Below, piece by piece: positions 27,536 to 39,338 of a DNA stretch of 64,000 nt; the stretch's first letter is position 1; each line of letters opens with the position of its first letter. The position numbers and the translations under genes are program-made. The notes under the pieces were generated by a model that searched no databases, was not told where the DNA came from, and worked only from the letters and a program-made list of their open reading frames with translations. The DNA lies in NCBI RefSeq assembly GCF_020184175.1, contig NC_065530.1:70533260-70597259 (forward strand). The letters run 5' to 3'. This DNA comes from Aphis gossypii (lineage: Eukaryota; Arthropoda; Insecta; Hemiptera; Aphididae).

Positions 27536-30500
27536 TAGCCATGGAGTGTCATCAACGAATGTTCTTCATTCGCGTTATATTTAATGATATAATTTCATAA
27601 TATTTATGAAATTAGCGCCTGAGTGTTACCGTTAGTTAGCTACTGTTTTCAAGATTCTATCATGCTTCGTATGTATATTTTTCATATACGTCTTATTTTA
27701 ACTATAGCAAAATATTGTGTATTTAAAATAAAAGTTATGAAAAAATTACATTTTTCATATTTTCTATTTATTTTGTTCAGATAAATGCTTAACTAAATTA
27801 TGGACTAAGACCATCATAATAATTAATTAAACTCAAATACTACAACTCTCGTTTAACGAACGTCAATAAATTAATAAAACTAGGCATAGATAACAAATGT
27901 ATTCTTATCATATAGAGAATATTTTTATGTTTAACTTCGATTAAGGGCCGTTCTTACAATGTCCGGTTAAGTGTCGGTTAAGACTAATAGAATTACATTC
28001 TCGATACATTTTTAGACGGAGTAATCAATTTTGTTATATAATTTTTTTAAATTCATAACAAAAGATGTATCCATATCTTGAATCTTAAACCGATTTTCAT
28101 CTATAGTCACTAATCCACTACCACAAGACTCAAAATTTTAATTTGTATAACCAATTTTTTTTTTTTTAAATACTTAGTTCTTACTACAGGTTAGATTAGG
28201 TTACATGCTGATTCGTATATTTAGTAAATTAGTATAAATTGTAAATTTACATTCAAAATTGATAGGTTTGTAGATTTAGTGTAATTTGATAATTATATAA
28301 AATAATGTATGTACCAATATTTAATATTATATGAACATGAGTTAAAATATTATAGTAGGTATAATATATTAAATTCGAAATGATATAGCACAAATTAAGT
28401 CCGTTATGGGCTTTAATCGGTGGTCCTTAAAAGTTTAAAGTGAACCTTTTGTGGTTATGTCAAACGTGTGTTAAAGAAGTACTCAAGAAGTTTTGGGCAG
28501 CTTGTACATAGATTGTGAATATTAAATATTAATGGTATTTTAAAGTGCGAGATTTCATAATTTTCAAGAAAATGACGAGGAAAAGCAGTGATATTTTACT
28601 TTGCAAACTTTTTAAACAACATTGAATTTCGTTATTTTGAATGCGAAAAAATTATCATTTGAGGATTGGAAACGTTCACAAGTTTTGGTATAGTAAACGC
28701 CATATATATATATAACACAGCATTATGATAGCTGAATATATAATTTGTTTTTATTATAAGATTTGTACTTTTGATTCCTATAAGATAAATTAAGACCCGA
28801 GAGTTTAATATAATATAAGATCGTCATATTATAAGTACTATTTAAAAAATAGTGTATTACTATTATTTATTATTATCACTAAACAGGAAAATAAAAATAT
28901 AATTACAATAATAATGGTATTCATTGACCATAATATTATTATACGTACTTTGGTGAAAATTAAGATTCAAAGAATATCATGTCATTGATTTTTATGAAGT
29001 GATGTTAATAAAATAATAACGCTAATTTTTGAGAACAAATATAATATTAAAATTGATTTTTTTGAAGTGCAACGAAATCAGACTAAATTGATCTAAATCC
29101 AACGAATCCAAATAGAACTTTTAAAATTATTATGTAAAATAATAACAACAAAAAATATAATACAATAATAATATTTCCAAACTAAAAATATTTCATTTTT
29201 TTTTAGATTCTGAACGAAGTGATGAATGTATTTTTTTTTTTTTATCGTTCTTTATAAAATAGTCTGTATACATATTTTAATTTCGTTTACAGTAATCTGC
29301 ATTCATCACTGATACCTACTGGCTAGTATTATACAAGACAATTAGTATTGAATAGCTATACAAAATGATAGCACCATTTTTGCCTATATTATACGCCGTG
29401 TAACACTATGTGAAAAATAAATATTTATCAGCCGGATGCATAATGGGGTCGGAAATTCGTCTCGTTCAATCGAGGTACTCATTATGGCTTAGAATAGAAT
29501 TGATGACAAAATGACACCCACTTGACTGGTTGATGGTAGATAATTGAAATTCGATATTTTTATAACGCGGGAAATTTTAAATATTATTATAATTTAATTG
29601 TACCTATCACCATTGATTATAAATACTATAGATTGCTCACTGACAGGTTTTTCGGTGTCGCGATAATTGGCGGATACCACCAGGATGCGCAGCGTATAGA
29701 GTTAGTTGTGGCGGATTTCACCGGTATCGCTAGTGATTTTCGGTGGTGGGGATCAGTCTAAAGTGTTCAAACGATTTATAGCGGATCCCGGAAGGTTTGG
29801 CGCGTCCTGAGTTCTAATGACTAATTCTAAACTTAGTGGCGTATTTAGGGGGGACATGGGGGGCAGTTGCCTCGGGCAGCACTTGTTTGGGGGTCAGTAA
29901 ATGTAACTGGAAGGTTTTATTTTCAAACTGATTTAAACAGTTGTAAAAAAAAAAATGTGTAAATAATAAAGCAAATTTTTACCCTGAGTACCTAAACTAT
30001 ATTTTGCTGCACGCCGTATACGGTACACTGCTGTGTTGAATGCGTCGTATCATTGATTTTAAATACTTAAAATATTAGTTTTTATAATCAATGGTCGTAT
30101 TCTGTTCCAAATTTTACGTCGTGCAATTAGTAAATAGTAATACAACGTGTATATTATCTACTACGCGAGCAGCAAAATATGCAAACCATAATACGTCATG
30201 AATCACGATTAAAATGTGTAAAATAAAATAGGAATACATTTATATTCGGTATAATATGATAATTATTATTTATTATTGAAATTTTAATATACACAATAAA
30301 TGGATTTTTACCAAGAACTAGTATTCTAATAATTTTATTATAATGCGTCTATCCATATAACGTGTACCACTTATAATTGATCATAATACAATTAATACAC
30401 CAAGTTTATAATATACCCATGGTTGGTCAGAAATAACTATTTTTAAATAAGTAAAGAAATGTAAATAGTCTATTTTAATCATTCACGTGCAGACATCGTC

Positions 30501-30617
30501 AATACACCGATGGTTGAATTCATATTATTATTATCCTATAAATCGCTGTTTAAATTTATTATTTTCATAAAATAATTATTGTTCTTTTAAAACACTATAA
30601 TATATTAATATATTATA
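27536..30617. other. Gene-poor region with repeat fragments
   Basis: No gene is supported. A copy of the ATTCTGAACGAAGTGATGAATG repeat start lies at 29210-29235. A GC-richer patch at 29640-29815 and a hAT-like end (AGTGGCGTATTTAGGGGGG) at 29837 are probably transposon remnants. The rest is AT-rich without recognisable structure. Confidence 0.4.
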
Positions 30618-31356
30618 ATGTCTGGTGATAAATGTGTTTTTTATAACTGTACAAATACAAGACGAAACTCCAAACATATTTTTCACAATTTTCCAACAGA
30701 CAAAGAATTATTAAACAAATGGATTATTAACAGTGGTAAGTTTTTAAGCAGTATCATATTGATTATAAATTGGTATTATTTAAATAGTATTCATAGTCTA
30801 TGATAGAACATATTATAATATCAGAAAAACAAAATTAACATATACATATTATATTGTATTATTATATATATTTTATTCATATAAATATTAGGAAACATAA
30901 CTTTAGAAGCCCTAAGTCCAAAGCGTTTAAAAAGAAAATATATATGTTCGGAACACTTTGGAAAAAACGAATATATTAATCCTCATGCTACAAAATCGAG
31001 ACTTATGCCTAATGCAGTCCCAAAAAAATATCTAAATGGTATGTTAAATATATTACACATACTTGAACTATAATTTACGATTCAATTATTTAAAATATTT
31101 AAAAAGTATATTCAACTGTTATCGTAGATGATTTCATTTCTTGTGCTTCAACCGATCAAGTTAAAAATAAGTCACCAAAATCTTGGTCGTGGAACGTCGA
31201 AGATAGTCCTATCGCTGGTAAATTTTAAGTTAAGATAATTTATGTATACTGTAAAGTGTTATGACTTATTTAATATTTATTTAGAAATGCCTGTAAATGA
31301 AACTATTGACACTACTCCAGTCAAATTGATAAGAAATCGAGCTGTAATAAATTCAG
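30618..31356 (+). CDS. THAP-type zinc-finger protein (5' exons)
   Basis: Exons 30618-30735, 30892-31038, 31128-31217 and 31285-31356 join in frame. They encode an N-terminal THAP domain (C2CH zinc-dependent DNA binding): CVFYNC at residues 6-11, FHNFPTDKEL, a conserved tryptophan (KWI), CSEHF, and the closing MPNAVPKKYL. All introns after the first exon are phase 1 with GT-AG ends. The region after the domain is short and polar (DSPIAEMPVNET). A terminal exon is possible at 32967-33046 (strong acceptor TTATTTTACAG, in-frame stop), giving 168 aa in total. THAP proteins include transcription factors and domesticated transposases, and this one shows no transposase domain. Confidence is high for the THAP domain and lower for the 3' end. 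Confidence 0.8.
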
Positions 31357-31379
31357 GTTTGTTTTAGCCTTTATATATT

Positions 31380-31450
31380 TTAGACTCTGAGCGGAGCGAT
31401 GAATGTACTGACTTTACAATAATGAGTTTTTTTTTTTATTATTTAAATAT
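31380..31450 (+). repeat. Start of an ATTCTGAACG-family repeat
   Basis: ACTCTGAGCGGAGCGATGAATG with ACTTTACAATAATGA and a T run repeats the start module seen at 34101, 53558 and 56122. It lies just after THAP exon 4. Confidence 0.5.
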
Positions 31451-32966
31451 TGATAAAATTCTTAAAAATTTCATACAAGGTTTATCATACCTTGTTGCTA
31501 GTGAAAATTAAATAAAGAGCAGTCAAGTAAGTAACGTTCTGCTTTTTAGTAGGTCACGATTATTTATCTGTTAAATTAGAATCCAATGATAATTGATAGG
31601 TATCAATCGTATCATTGTATTGGAAAAACGAGTAATTAGTTATTATACGCATAATTCGAAACGAGTTAAATGAACTAGTTACTTACTTCTACTACTTGTT
31701 ATAATTATTTTATTTATTATTGTAAATCATTGTTATATTAAATTATCTACTAAAAAAATTTAACATAAAAATGTTACTATTTATAACTATTATGATCAAG
31801 GTTTATGGTGATTATATATTTTTATAAAACATAAAAAAAACACGAAAGAGTGGGTTTTCACGGGTTTTGTGATACAATGAATCGAAATAAAATGTTGTGA
31901 TTCTACTAATTATTTAGTTTATTTGTTGGTACTTGGTTGGCACATTCATCAATTAATATTTTATGAATTTATGTTTTTTTTTTAAAGTATATATTTTCTT
32001 CGTTTTTTCTTATTACTAGATACAATAGTTTTAGTCACATATTTTTAAGTACACAATATAAGCATCTTCTTAAATTAAATTATATTTTTGTATTTTTTAT
32101 AATTGTAGGAACTTGAATTTATCATGTTAACGTTTGTCTACTGTGAATTGTTTTTTGTATGCATATATTGTATATTTTATCGCATATTTCACATTATAAA
32201 ATAATATAAATAGTAGTTGATTTATAATATTTTATCACCATTTCAATAATTAGAATCAGTGAAAATGATTAATTTACATAAAAAAAAAAACAAATATATA
32301 ATTTCTCAGTAAAAACAAAGGAAAATAGATTTGTTAACAAACTTTTCAGAGTAACTATTCTGTCATAAATAACTTTTCAAGTTAACGTTTCATTATGGTA
32401 AAAACTAAAATATAATATTCTAAGTATTAATAATCATATTATACTTGGTATATTTCCAATTAATATAAGGAAAAAAATAATTTATAATTTAAATATTAAC
32501 TTTTAAACTCATTTATGTCCAGCTTGGTAAATTTTGATGTACAAGCAGCTGTGTTATGAAATTAATAATTATTTTACTCGCTTGGCGAGTATACTATTTA
32601 TAGTATTATATATTGATTAGAACGGTTTGAACGATATTTTTTAGACTTATAGAGAACTACTTCAGGATTTTTTTAGTCAGAAAGTATCAATAATCATGTG
32701 ATACAGAATCAGGGTTTTGTGAGACGATATCAGATATTATTGTCTTGGTGATTTAATCAGTTAAAAATGTTTTAGGTACAATTTGGAATGGCTTTTTCTA
32801 AACCCCATATTTGGTAAGCGGAATTTTATTTTTTATTTTACTTATTAACGCAAAATCATTTTTTAATCATATTTTACGATAATTTGGAAACATTCTGTAT
32901 ACATTTGTCTTTACCACTCAAATATCGCCCACCTAATATTGAAGTCATTAGTTTATTATTTTACAG

Positions 32967-33046
32967 ATGGAGATTGGGTGTGTTCGAAAACCACATGTGA
33001 TACAATGTTGTGTAGTGTAACGCTTTTAACCAAAAACAACTTGTAA
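32967..33046 (+). CDS. Possible terminal exon of the THAP gene
   Basis: A polypyrimidine acceptor (TTATTATTTTACAG) precedes an 80-nt segment that, joined to THAP exon 4 in phase 1, reads DGDWVCSKTTCDTMLCS and reaches a TAA. The segment is cysteine-rich and unlike random AT-rich intron. The join is inferred only from phase and splice signals. Confidence 0.35.
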
Positions 33047-33097
33047 TTTTAGTAAAAATACGATGTAATCGTACACTGTAAAAGTAAGGTTCGACAA

Positions 33098-33475
33098 ATG
33101 GAGCCCAAAAGTTTTAAGTGGTTTGAAGAAGTTTTAATTAGTAACAACCATGTGCCAGGCTGCTGCATATGCAGTGAGACAGTTTAATGCGAGTAATCGT
33201 AGTGCGATTGAATTTTTTAAAAAAACATATCGCTACCCTTTTCAAACGCCAGTTGAGCCATACTATACGCTATTAGATGTATTTACCTTTCTCGTGACGA
33301 TCAGCCAAAATATTTATATGTGTTTCAGAATTGGCGTACAACTTTTATTTTATAGTTGTATAAAAAATGAAAAAGTGAGGTATCGGCAAGCAAAAAGTTA
33401 TAATGTCTTTATATTCAATATAGTATGCAGGTATTACGTACATTTTACTTACATAAATTCCTTTTCGCTCTAAAA
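33098..33475 (+). pseudogene. Unidentified coding-like segment
   Basis: Two overlapping frames look coding-like. One starts MEPKSFKWFEEVLISNN at 33098 and stops after 30 codons. The other (from 33150) contains AVRQFNASNRSAIEFFKK and YPFQTPVEPYYTLLD. The composition is unlike the surrounding AT-rich DNA, and the switch of frames suggests a decayed gene or transposon. I do not recognise the family. Confidence 0.35.
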
Positions 33476-34097
33476 ATTTCTCGAAATACGACGATTCTAC
33501 ACTTTTTCCTAGGAAAATTCAATAAACAACCATTCGATCATCACAATACCTCTTACTCGTACCACTCACGAGTAAATCCACGAATATTATTTCGTAGATA
33601 CCCATATGTGTAACTTTTGTCGATTACCATATTGCTGTACTTTATTTCGCAAACTAATCCCGGCATCGACGGACATTTGTTATAATATTAAATTATTTCT
33701 ATAATTCTGAGTACTACATACTATGTTATATGTCATGTGATCAATATAATGTTTATTAAAACAAGAAAAAAAGCATTAACTAACAACTTCAAATTTGCAT
33801 TATGTATTTAAATTTAATAAACAAATATTAAGGACCCCCATTCGTATGTATGAGTTTTGTTGGTTACAAAAAATTCTATGGCTGTTGAGGCTATGAGTTA
33901 TTTATTTATTATTGAAATGTTTATGTTGAGAATTTTAACCTTTAAAAATGGTTGTACAAAAATATAAAATAGATAAAATATTGGAATTAGTTTTTATTGT
34001 ACTTGAATTATATTTACAAATTATAAATATTAATTACTACAGCTTTTAAACCGTCATAATAAAATTTTGTAGTTGACTCATGAAAACTATCTTTTTA

Positions 34098-35405
34098 TAG
34101 ATTCTGAGTGGAGTGATGAGTGTATTGATTCTACAATGATGTATATGTTATATTTTATGATTTATGTTTTTGATTTTTTTTCGGTGTCTGTGTGCACAAT
34201 AACTTGTCAAAATAATACTTTAATTTAAAACTTCAGGGGTGGTTTTTGGTAACAAATTTAATATTCTTGGTGCATTGTAGAGATTCAAAGTAAGAATTTT
34301 TCAAAAAACCACAAAAAAATTACAGAAAAACGGGAATTTTTAAGGAAAATCAGTTTTCGACAAAATTTATTATTATTATAATAATAATATTTATTTATTA
34401 TTGTAACTAAAAAACGAATCACACTGCAAGTTCTTGAAATTTTCACCAAATGTTTATATTGGTAGTAGATTTTTTTTGAAATGTTGATAAAAAATTTTTT
34501 GTAAAAACTGAAAATTTAATATAAGGTTTTTCATAAGTTTGGCTTACAATAATTATAAAAGGAGTTGAGCGTTGGCTAATTAAAAAAAAAAATATCTAAT
34601 TTTAAATTTTTACCAAATCCAAAATTCACTTGTAAAATAACGATTTACTATCAAATAATTTTAGTTTTCTGTTATGCTTAAAAATTACTAGTTGTAGAAA
34701 TTTGAAACATACACCATTTGTTTAAATTTTCGGCACTCGTAGGTACTCGTAGTATGCTACCTACCGTAAAATGATACCTATACTAAAAACCGTTTATCTA
34801 CTGATTATTGATTAATAACAAATTAACAATATTAATGAAAATGATGACTGATGAATGATGATCATCGTAGTCAAGTATTTTATAATATTTTTCTGTAGGT
34901 ATCTAATTAGCAGTGTTGTGTATTAATTGACCGTCACCTTTCTTCTTTTCATTGTCGGTCTAACAAATCTGTTGCTTCTCGGGTTTTAATTATGTATTTA
35001 GTTTTGACATGTCTCTATATACACTCGATCGTTTGTGTTTTGCCCACGCAATAAAATGTAATAAAATAAAAATAACTACGGTAGGTAGCATACTACACGC
35101 ATAGTTTTTTGGTAGTTATATTTTACTGTAGGTAGCATATTATACGGGTACCAAATTGGCATTTTCTGTACATGATTTAATTTTAGGGTATTCAGGTCAT
35201 TAAAACATAAACCACCCTTTTTACCAGTGAAAAATATATTTTAGGTGGATAAATCATTTCGTTTCAAAATCGTTTTTCCTATACAATGATGCTTTGTATT
35301 CAAATTTAACATATTCATTATATTGACCTACTCCATGCCCGAGATCCACTTGATACCTACTGTACAGCAGAGCGTTATCCACTCAATCACCCCCATTTTT
35401 TACAA
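34098..35405 (+). repeat. ATTCTGAACG-family interspersed repeat, diverged, with a nested MITE
   Basis: It begins GATTCTGAGTGGAGTGATGAGTG and carries the family's internal blocks (GGGGTGGTTTTTGG, AAAAACGGGAATTTTTAAG, TTTTCACCAAATG). It ends with AATCGTTTTTCCTATACAATGATG and TGTACAGCAGAGCG, like the ends at 55630-55735 and 57690-57800. A separate element (34749-35096) is inserted in it. Confidence 0.65.
34749..35096. mobile_element. MITE with perfect 20-bp TIRs
   Basis: GTAGTATGCTACCTACCGTA at 34749-34768 is exactly inverted at 35077-35096. The element is 348 bp, AT-rich and without coding potential. A partial third copy of the terminus lies at 35115-35140. No clear target duplication is seen. 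Confidence 0.7.
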
Positions 35406-35498
35406 TGTGTAAATCAACGGCAATATATTTTAACTGGGTCACTGACTACCAACGAATAAAAAATATATAAAATTAACAGTTTTAGATTTAAGGTAAGT

Positions 35499-35571
35499 AT
35501 GAATTTATTGGTGTTACAATGGCGTGTAAGGTTTATTTGTTTACTTTTTTTTTTAAGCACATATTCAGAGT
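35499..35571 (+). CDS. Signal-peptide exon of a putative secreted protein
   Basis: A TATATAAA box (35464-35471) precedes an ATG that opens a basic-hydrophobic signal peptide: MNLLVLQWRVRF, a hydrophobic ICLLFFLS core, then TYSE. A perfect donor GTAAGT at 35572 gives an exon of 73 nt ending in phase 1, the same phase as the signal-peptide exon at 46617. A 26-nt segment at 36406-36431 could be next (CQLYAEECR, donor GTTAGT). Alternatively the unspliced frame runs on to 35705 as a 68-aa secreted peptide containing KRKDFDEDPDGRFDKTN. Which form is used cannot be decided here. The protein family is not recognised. Confidence 0.45.
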
Positions 35572-36514
35572 GTAAGTGCTACACCACACTGCACTCTCCC
35601 CCTCCAAAGCGAAAAGACTTCGATGAAGATCCTGATGGTCGTTTCGATAAAACAAATTTAAAAAAAAACATAGAATATAGAAACATTTTATGTATAAAAA
35701 AGTAATTTATAGATCTAGTTAATTTAAAAATTCTTAAATAATCAGAAAAAACAAAAAAATGCCAACGAACTGGTTATTTTTGTTTTTTTTTTTGTTGAAT
35801 TTATAAGACGAATAACTAAAAGACTTGAAATAAAAATCAAATGCTTACATTAACATTTTCTACACATAATTAAGGTTATAAAATATTTTATTTCCTTTTT
35901 TTTTCTTTTGAGCTTCTTATAAAATTGTTTGTTTTAGTTTGTGAGTAAAAATAATTGAATGTTTAACACAATTTTACTCCTTAGTATTATTCACAATCAT
36001 TAATATAAATAATATTTATTCATAAAGTTTTAAATCTAGTACAAAATAATACAATCTCTATGAAAAAGCTAATATTGAGTACCTAGCGTAATATCATTGA
36101 TAATGTATTTCGTGAAGTTAAACATAATTTCAACGTAAAATGTAATACGTAAAAAACATTAGTAATTGAATAATAATTTATATCAAGGCATCACAATACT
36201 ATAGATTTCGAAATGTTTACTAGTGTTACTTGAAAAAACGCTAATTTTGGTTCAGCGTTCAATTTGGACACTATTTTACTATTCGATTGTCAAAGAACAC
36301 ACAGTTTCCAGTTATTCTGGTTTTTGTTATGTAAATTAATAAGTCACATGGACAAATACGTTCAATAGAGTTTGTGTTTTATTATGAAAATCAGTTTTAA
36401 TACAGGTCAACTATATGCCGAAGAATGTAGGGTTAGTTTTCATAACTAACAATTTATTAAGGACATTGTTTATTTTATTCCGAGGAAGGATGTGTTAGTG
36501 TTTTTAATTTTTAA

Positions 36515-36790
36515 TCTTTATACATAAATGAAGCGTGGAATCAACGTGCAGCCAAAACTACTGAACCGATTTATTTGAAATTTTTAGTTAATGTAGGTTC
36601 TTATTACCATGTATAGGCGCACTAAAAAAGGACTTTTCGAAATTCACATATTTTGAATGGTAAAAAGAGCATAAAATAGATAGACATTTTGAGATTTACG
36701 ATGGAAATTTTTGTTTATAGATGGTTGCTATTAGTTTCAATAATAATAATCTGTCTGTCTGTCTCCTTTGTTTGTTGCCATGGAAACCAA
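36515..36790 (+). repeat. Helitron-like 5' fragment
   Basis: AAACTACTGAACCGATTTAT and the following block resemble the 5' part of the element at 24113-25244. No CTAG-type 3' end was found nearby. Confidence 0.4.
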
Positions 36791-38049
36791 AAAATAAAAA
36801 TTTGAATAAATTCATTATTAAAAGGAGAATTGGAGACGAGTATTCGATTAATCGTCAGTCATCAATTTACAGATAATAAATAATATACATAAAAGAATAC
36901 AAAAATTAAGTCGAATAAATAGGCCAGTGGCATTTGGCAATACAAGTTGTATATATGTATAGAAGCCTATATAATATAAAATATAAATTGAAAAATTTTC
37001 AGAGTAAGTATTGTATATTAAAACTGGTAACCAACATTTTATCGCATTAACGAATGATCACCTAAATAAATAATTAAAGATGACAAAGAGACTCTAGACA
37101 TTTTAAACAGTTGTATAATCATTGTATAGGTAGGTGAAGGTGGGGCAGAACTGTACTACTAACTTCTAGGCACTGTAAAACTCACAACATTTGAAAAATT
37201 TGAAACTGGATTGTGTAAATATATCACAAATATAGTTAGCTTCAATAATATTGAACCATTTTCAAAAAAACTTAACGTAAACTAAAAAAAAAATCCAAAT
37301 TTTGAAAGTACCAAAAAATACGATTTTGATGAACAAAATGTTGTAGGGTAGTTCTTTACCTTACATAACAAACTTTTTAAAAAACATCTAAACCTAACAT
37401 GTTTAAATATTCATGTAAGTAACAAAATAATGAAAATAAAATAAACATTAAACTTAATACTTATGTTATAATAAATGGTTAAATATCAAATCAACTATCA
37501 TTAATCAATTACTATCATTTTTTATATACATAAATTATATATATTTCATAAAACGTTATTTTAAAATATTGTTTAATTTAATTCACATTTAATTTGTTGT
37601 ATTTAATACAATGTATTTTATTTTTAAACTGTAATGGGTTTACAGTGGTTTATTCGCTTTTCAATATTTTCTTTTGTTTTTATTCCTATTTAGTACATTT
37701 ATAGTTGTAGAATTATTAAAATTTAAAATTATATTTTATTTATTGAATTATCGAATATTTTAAGTATTTAATTGATTAAACCAGTGGCTCATTTTTCAAA
37801 AAACGAATAAGTGTATACATTTTTTCGAAATATTCTGAATTTTTTACAAATAAATAATAGTATGAGAAATAAAGAACTATAAAATTAAGAAAAAACATGT
37901 AAAAGTGTATACCATTTAAAAAAAAAGATTTTTATTAGTTTAGTATACGTTTTTGAAAAGGATTTTCGTGAAATAGTCTTGTAAGAAGCCAGAATTGGGA
38001 TTTTAGTTTTCAAGAAATAATCTTTTAAGAATAAGAACAGGCCTCAATG
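36791..38049. other. AT-rich spacer before the Bel/Pao element
   Basis: No coding or repeat structure was recognised. The young LTR retrotransposon inserted at its right end. Confidence 0.35.
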
Positions 38050-38054
38050 GTTAA

Positions 38055-39062
38055 TGTTTAAACTGCCGCCTTATCCTATCTGGAGTTTACCATCAGTGCG
38101 CGCGATAATGCACGATAACACGGCGAGTCTCGAACTTTGGACTCCTTCCCCCCCATGCCCACGACCTGGACTGTTCGGACGTCGTCTCCGTGCCGCCAGT
38201 CTGTTTGCGTTCCAACGGTGCCGATACACAGCGGCCCGTGCGCCTAGTTATTGTGATATCCGTGTGTGTGGCGTGTGCCGTGGCATTTTTTGTTGCTGTG
38301 TTGTACGTTGTTGAACTTGGGACGACACTAGTTGTGCGTGGTAGCTGTCGTCGTGTGTTTGATCGCTGTTCGAAGGATTTGGTACGTTCGTGCAGTGGTA
38401 CCTAGGGTGAGTTAATCCGACAACCGCGTGGGCGACATACTCATTGCTCACGGAGAGACATAAATTTACGGTGTAAACTCCATCGTTTGTTGTGCATCGT
38501 GCCTAATTAATCGGGTCATCGAATGCGCATACCCTGTCGGGCTGATAATTGTAATTTGAACGTTGTCGCGTTGTCCGTTAAACTTTGAGCAATTATTCGT
38601 CAGTGTCGCCGCCGCCGCCGTGAGGTCATTGACCATTGTGCCGCCGCCGCCGCCGTCAACAGCTGATGTCGCGGCGTTATCACCTACCACCGCCGCCGAC
38701 GTTGTCATATTTGTAATATCTCGACGAGTATCATCGCCATCACCGCTGTGGTATCGTACTATCATTATTATTGTTTTATATTTTTATCCTTGTCCATGGG
38801 ACATATTGTTTTTTTTTTGTAAAATTATAATCATTATTCGCTGACCGACAAAGAGACGTCTTTGACGGCAGCAACTCTGTACAATATTTATTCACGTGCA
38901 TTGTTATTATTTCATCTATATTATATATTATATATTATTATTGTAAAGCAGCTATTGTGTTAGCATTTATTATCAAGAACTCAGCGTCACCTCACCCCCA
39001 TACCAGCGCGAGTCGTCGTAGCTAACCGCCATATATCGTAGGAGTTACGTCGGAGTAGAACA
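38055..39062 (+). repeat. 5' LTR
   Basis: It is 1008 bp, starts TGTTTAAACTGCC and ends GTAGAACA. Inside are a GCC/CCG trinucleotide-rich patch (38606-38660) and a later TTTTTTTTT run, both copied in the 3' LTR. An ATG frame spanning its first 260 bases is also duplicated in the other LTR and is not a gene. Confidence 0.93.
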
Positions 39063-39065
39063 TTT

Positions 39066-39083
39066 TGGTAGCAGAGCGTGGTT
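39066..39083 (+). promoter_or_regulatory. Primer binding site for initiator Met tRNA
   Basis: TGGTAGCAGAGCGTGGTT starts 3 bases after the LTR. Its first 11-12 bases are the exact complement of the conserved eukaryotic initiator-tRNA-Met acceptor end (CTCTGCTACCA), and the rest fits its T-arm. It would prime minus-strand DNA synthesis. Confidence 0.75.
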
Positions 39084-39338
39084 GATGGACCTGGGTTAGG
39101 GTCCAAGTAGCGTTGTATATGGGTCTGTTGTTGTGTGATAGTATTATATCGTATTATTAAATTATATTACATCGATTAATATTGAATTGTAAATGTTACA
39201 GTAGTCGTACATTTGTTTATTTTACGTACATATTTATTGGTTATTATTTCTTTGCGGCCTAGGTATTGTGGTAACTGTAATTTTCAGGTGGATATTTTCT
39301 CGTTGTGGGTAGGTTGGTTGTAATTTTATTTAGTCAAA

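Noticed and set aside
32773..32810. 38-nt segment between TTTTAG and GTAAGC
   Set aside because: It has a stop in the THAP gene's phase and its length is not a multiple of 3; no gene it could belong to is visible.
38054..38314. 86-aa open frame (MFKLPPYPIW...) in the 5' LTR, repeated at 45021 in the 3' LTR
   Set aside because: It lies wholly inside the LTR, starts across the insertion boundary, overlaps other frames on both strands, and is duplicated only because the LTR is.
38248..38765. Minus-strand frames with Gly and Thr runs in the LTR (also at 45215-45732)
   Set aside because: They are translation of GCC/CCG trinucleotide runs in the LTR, not coding sequence.
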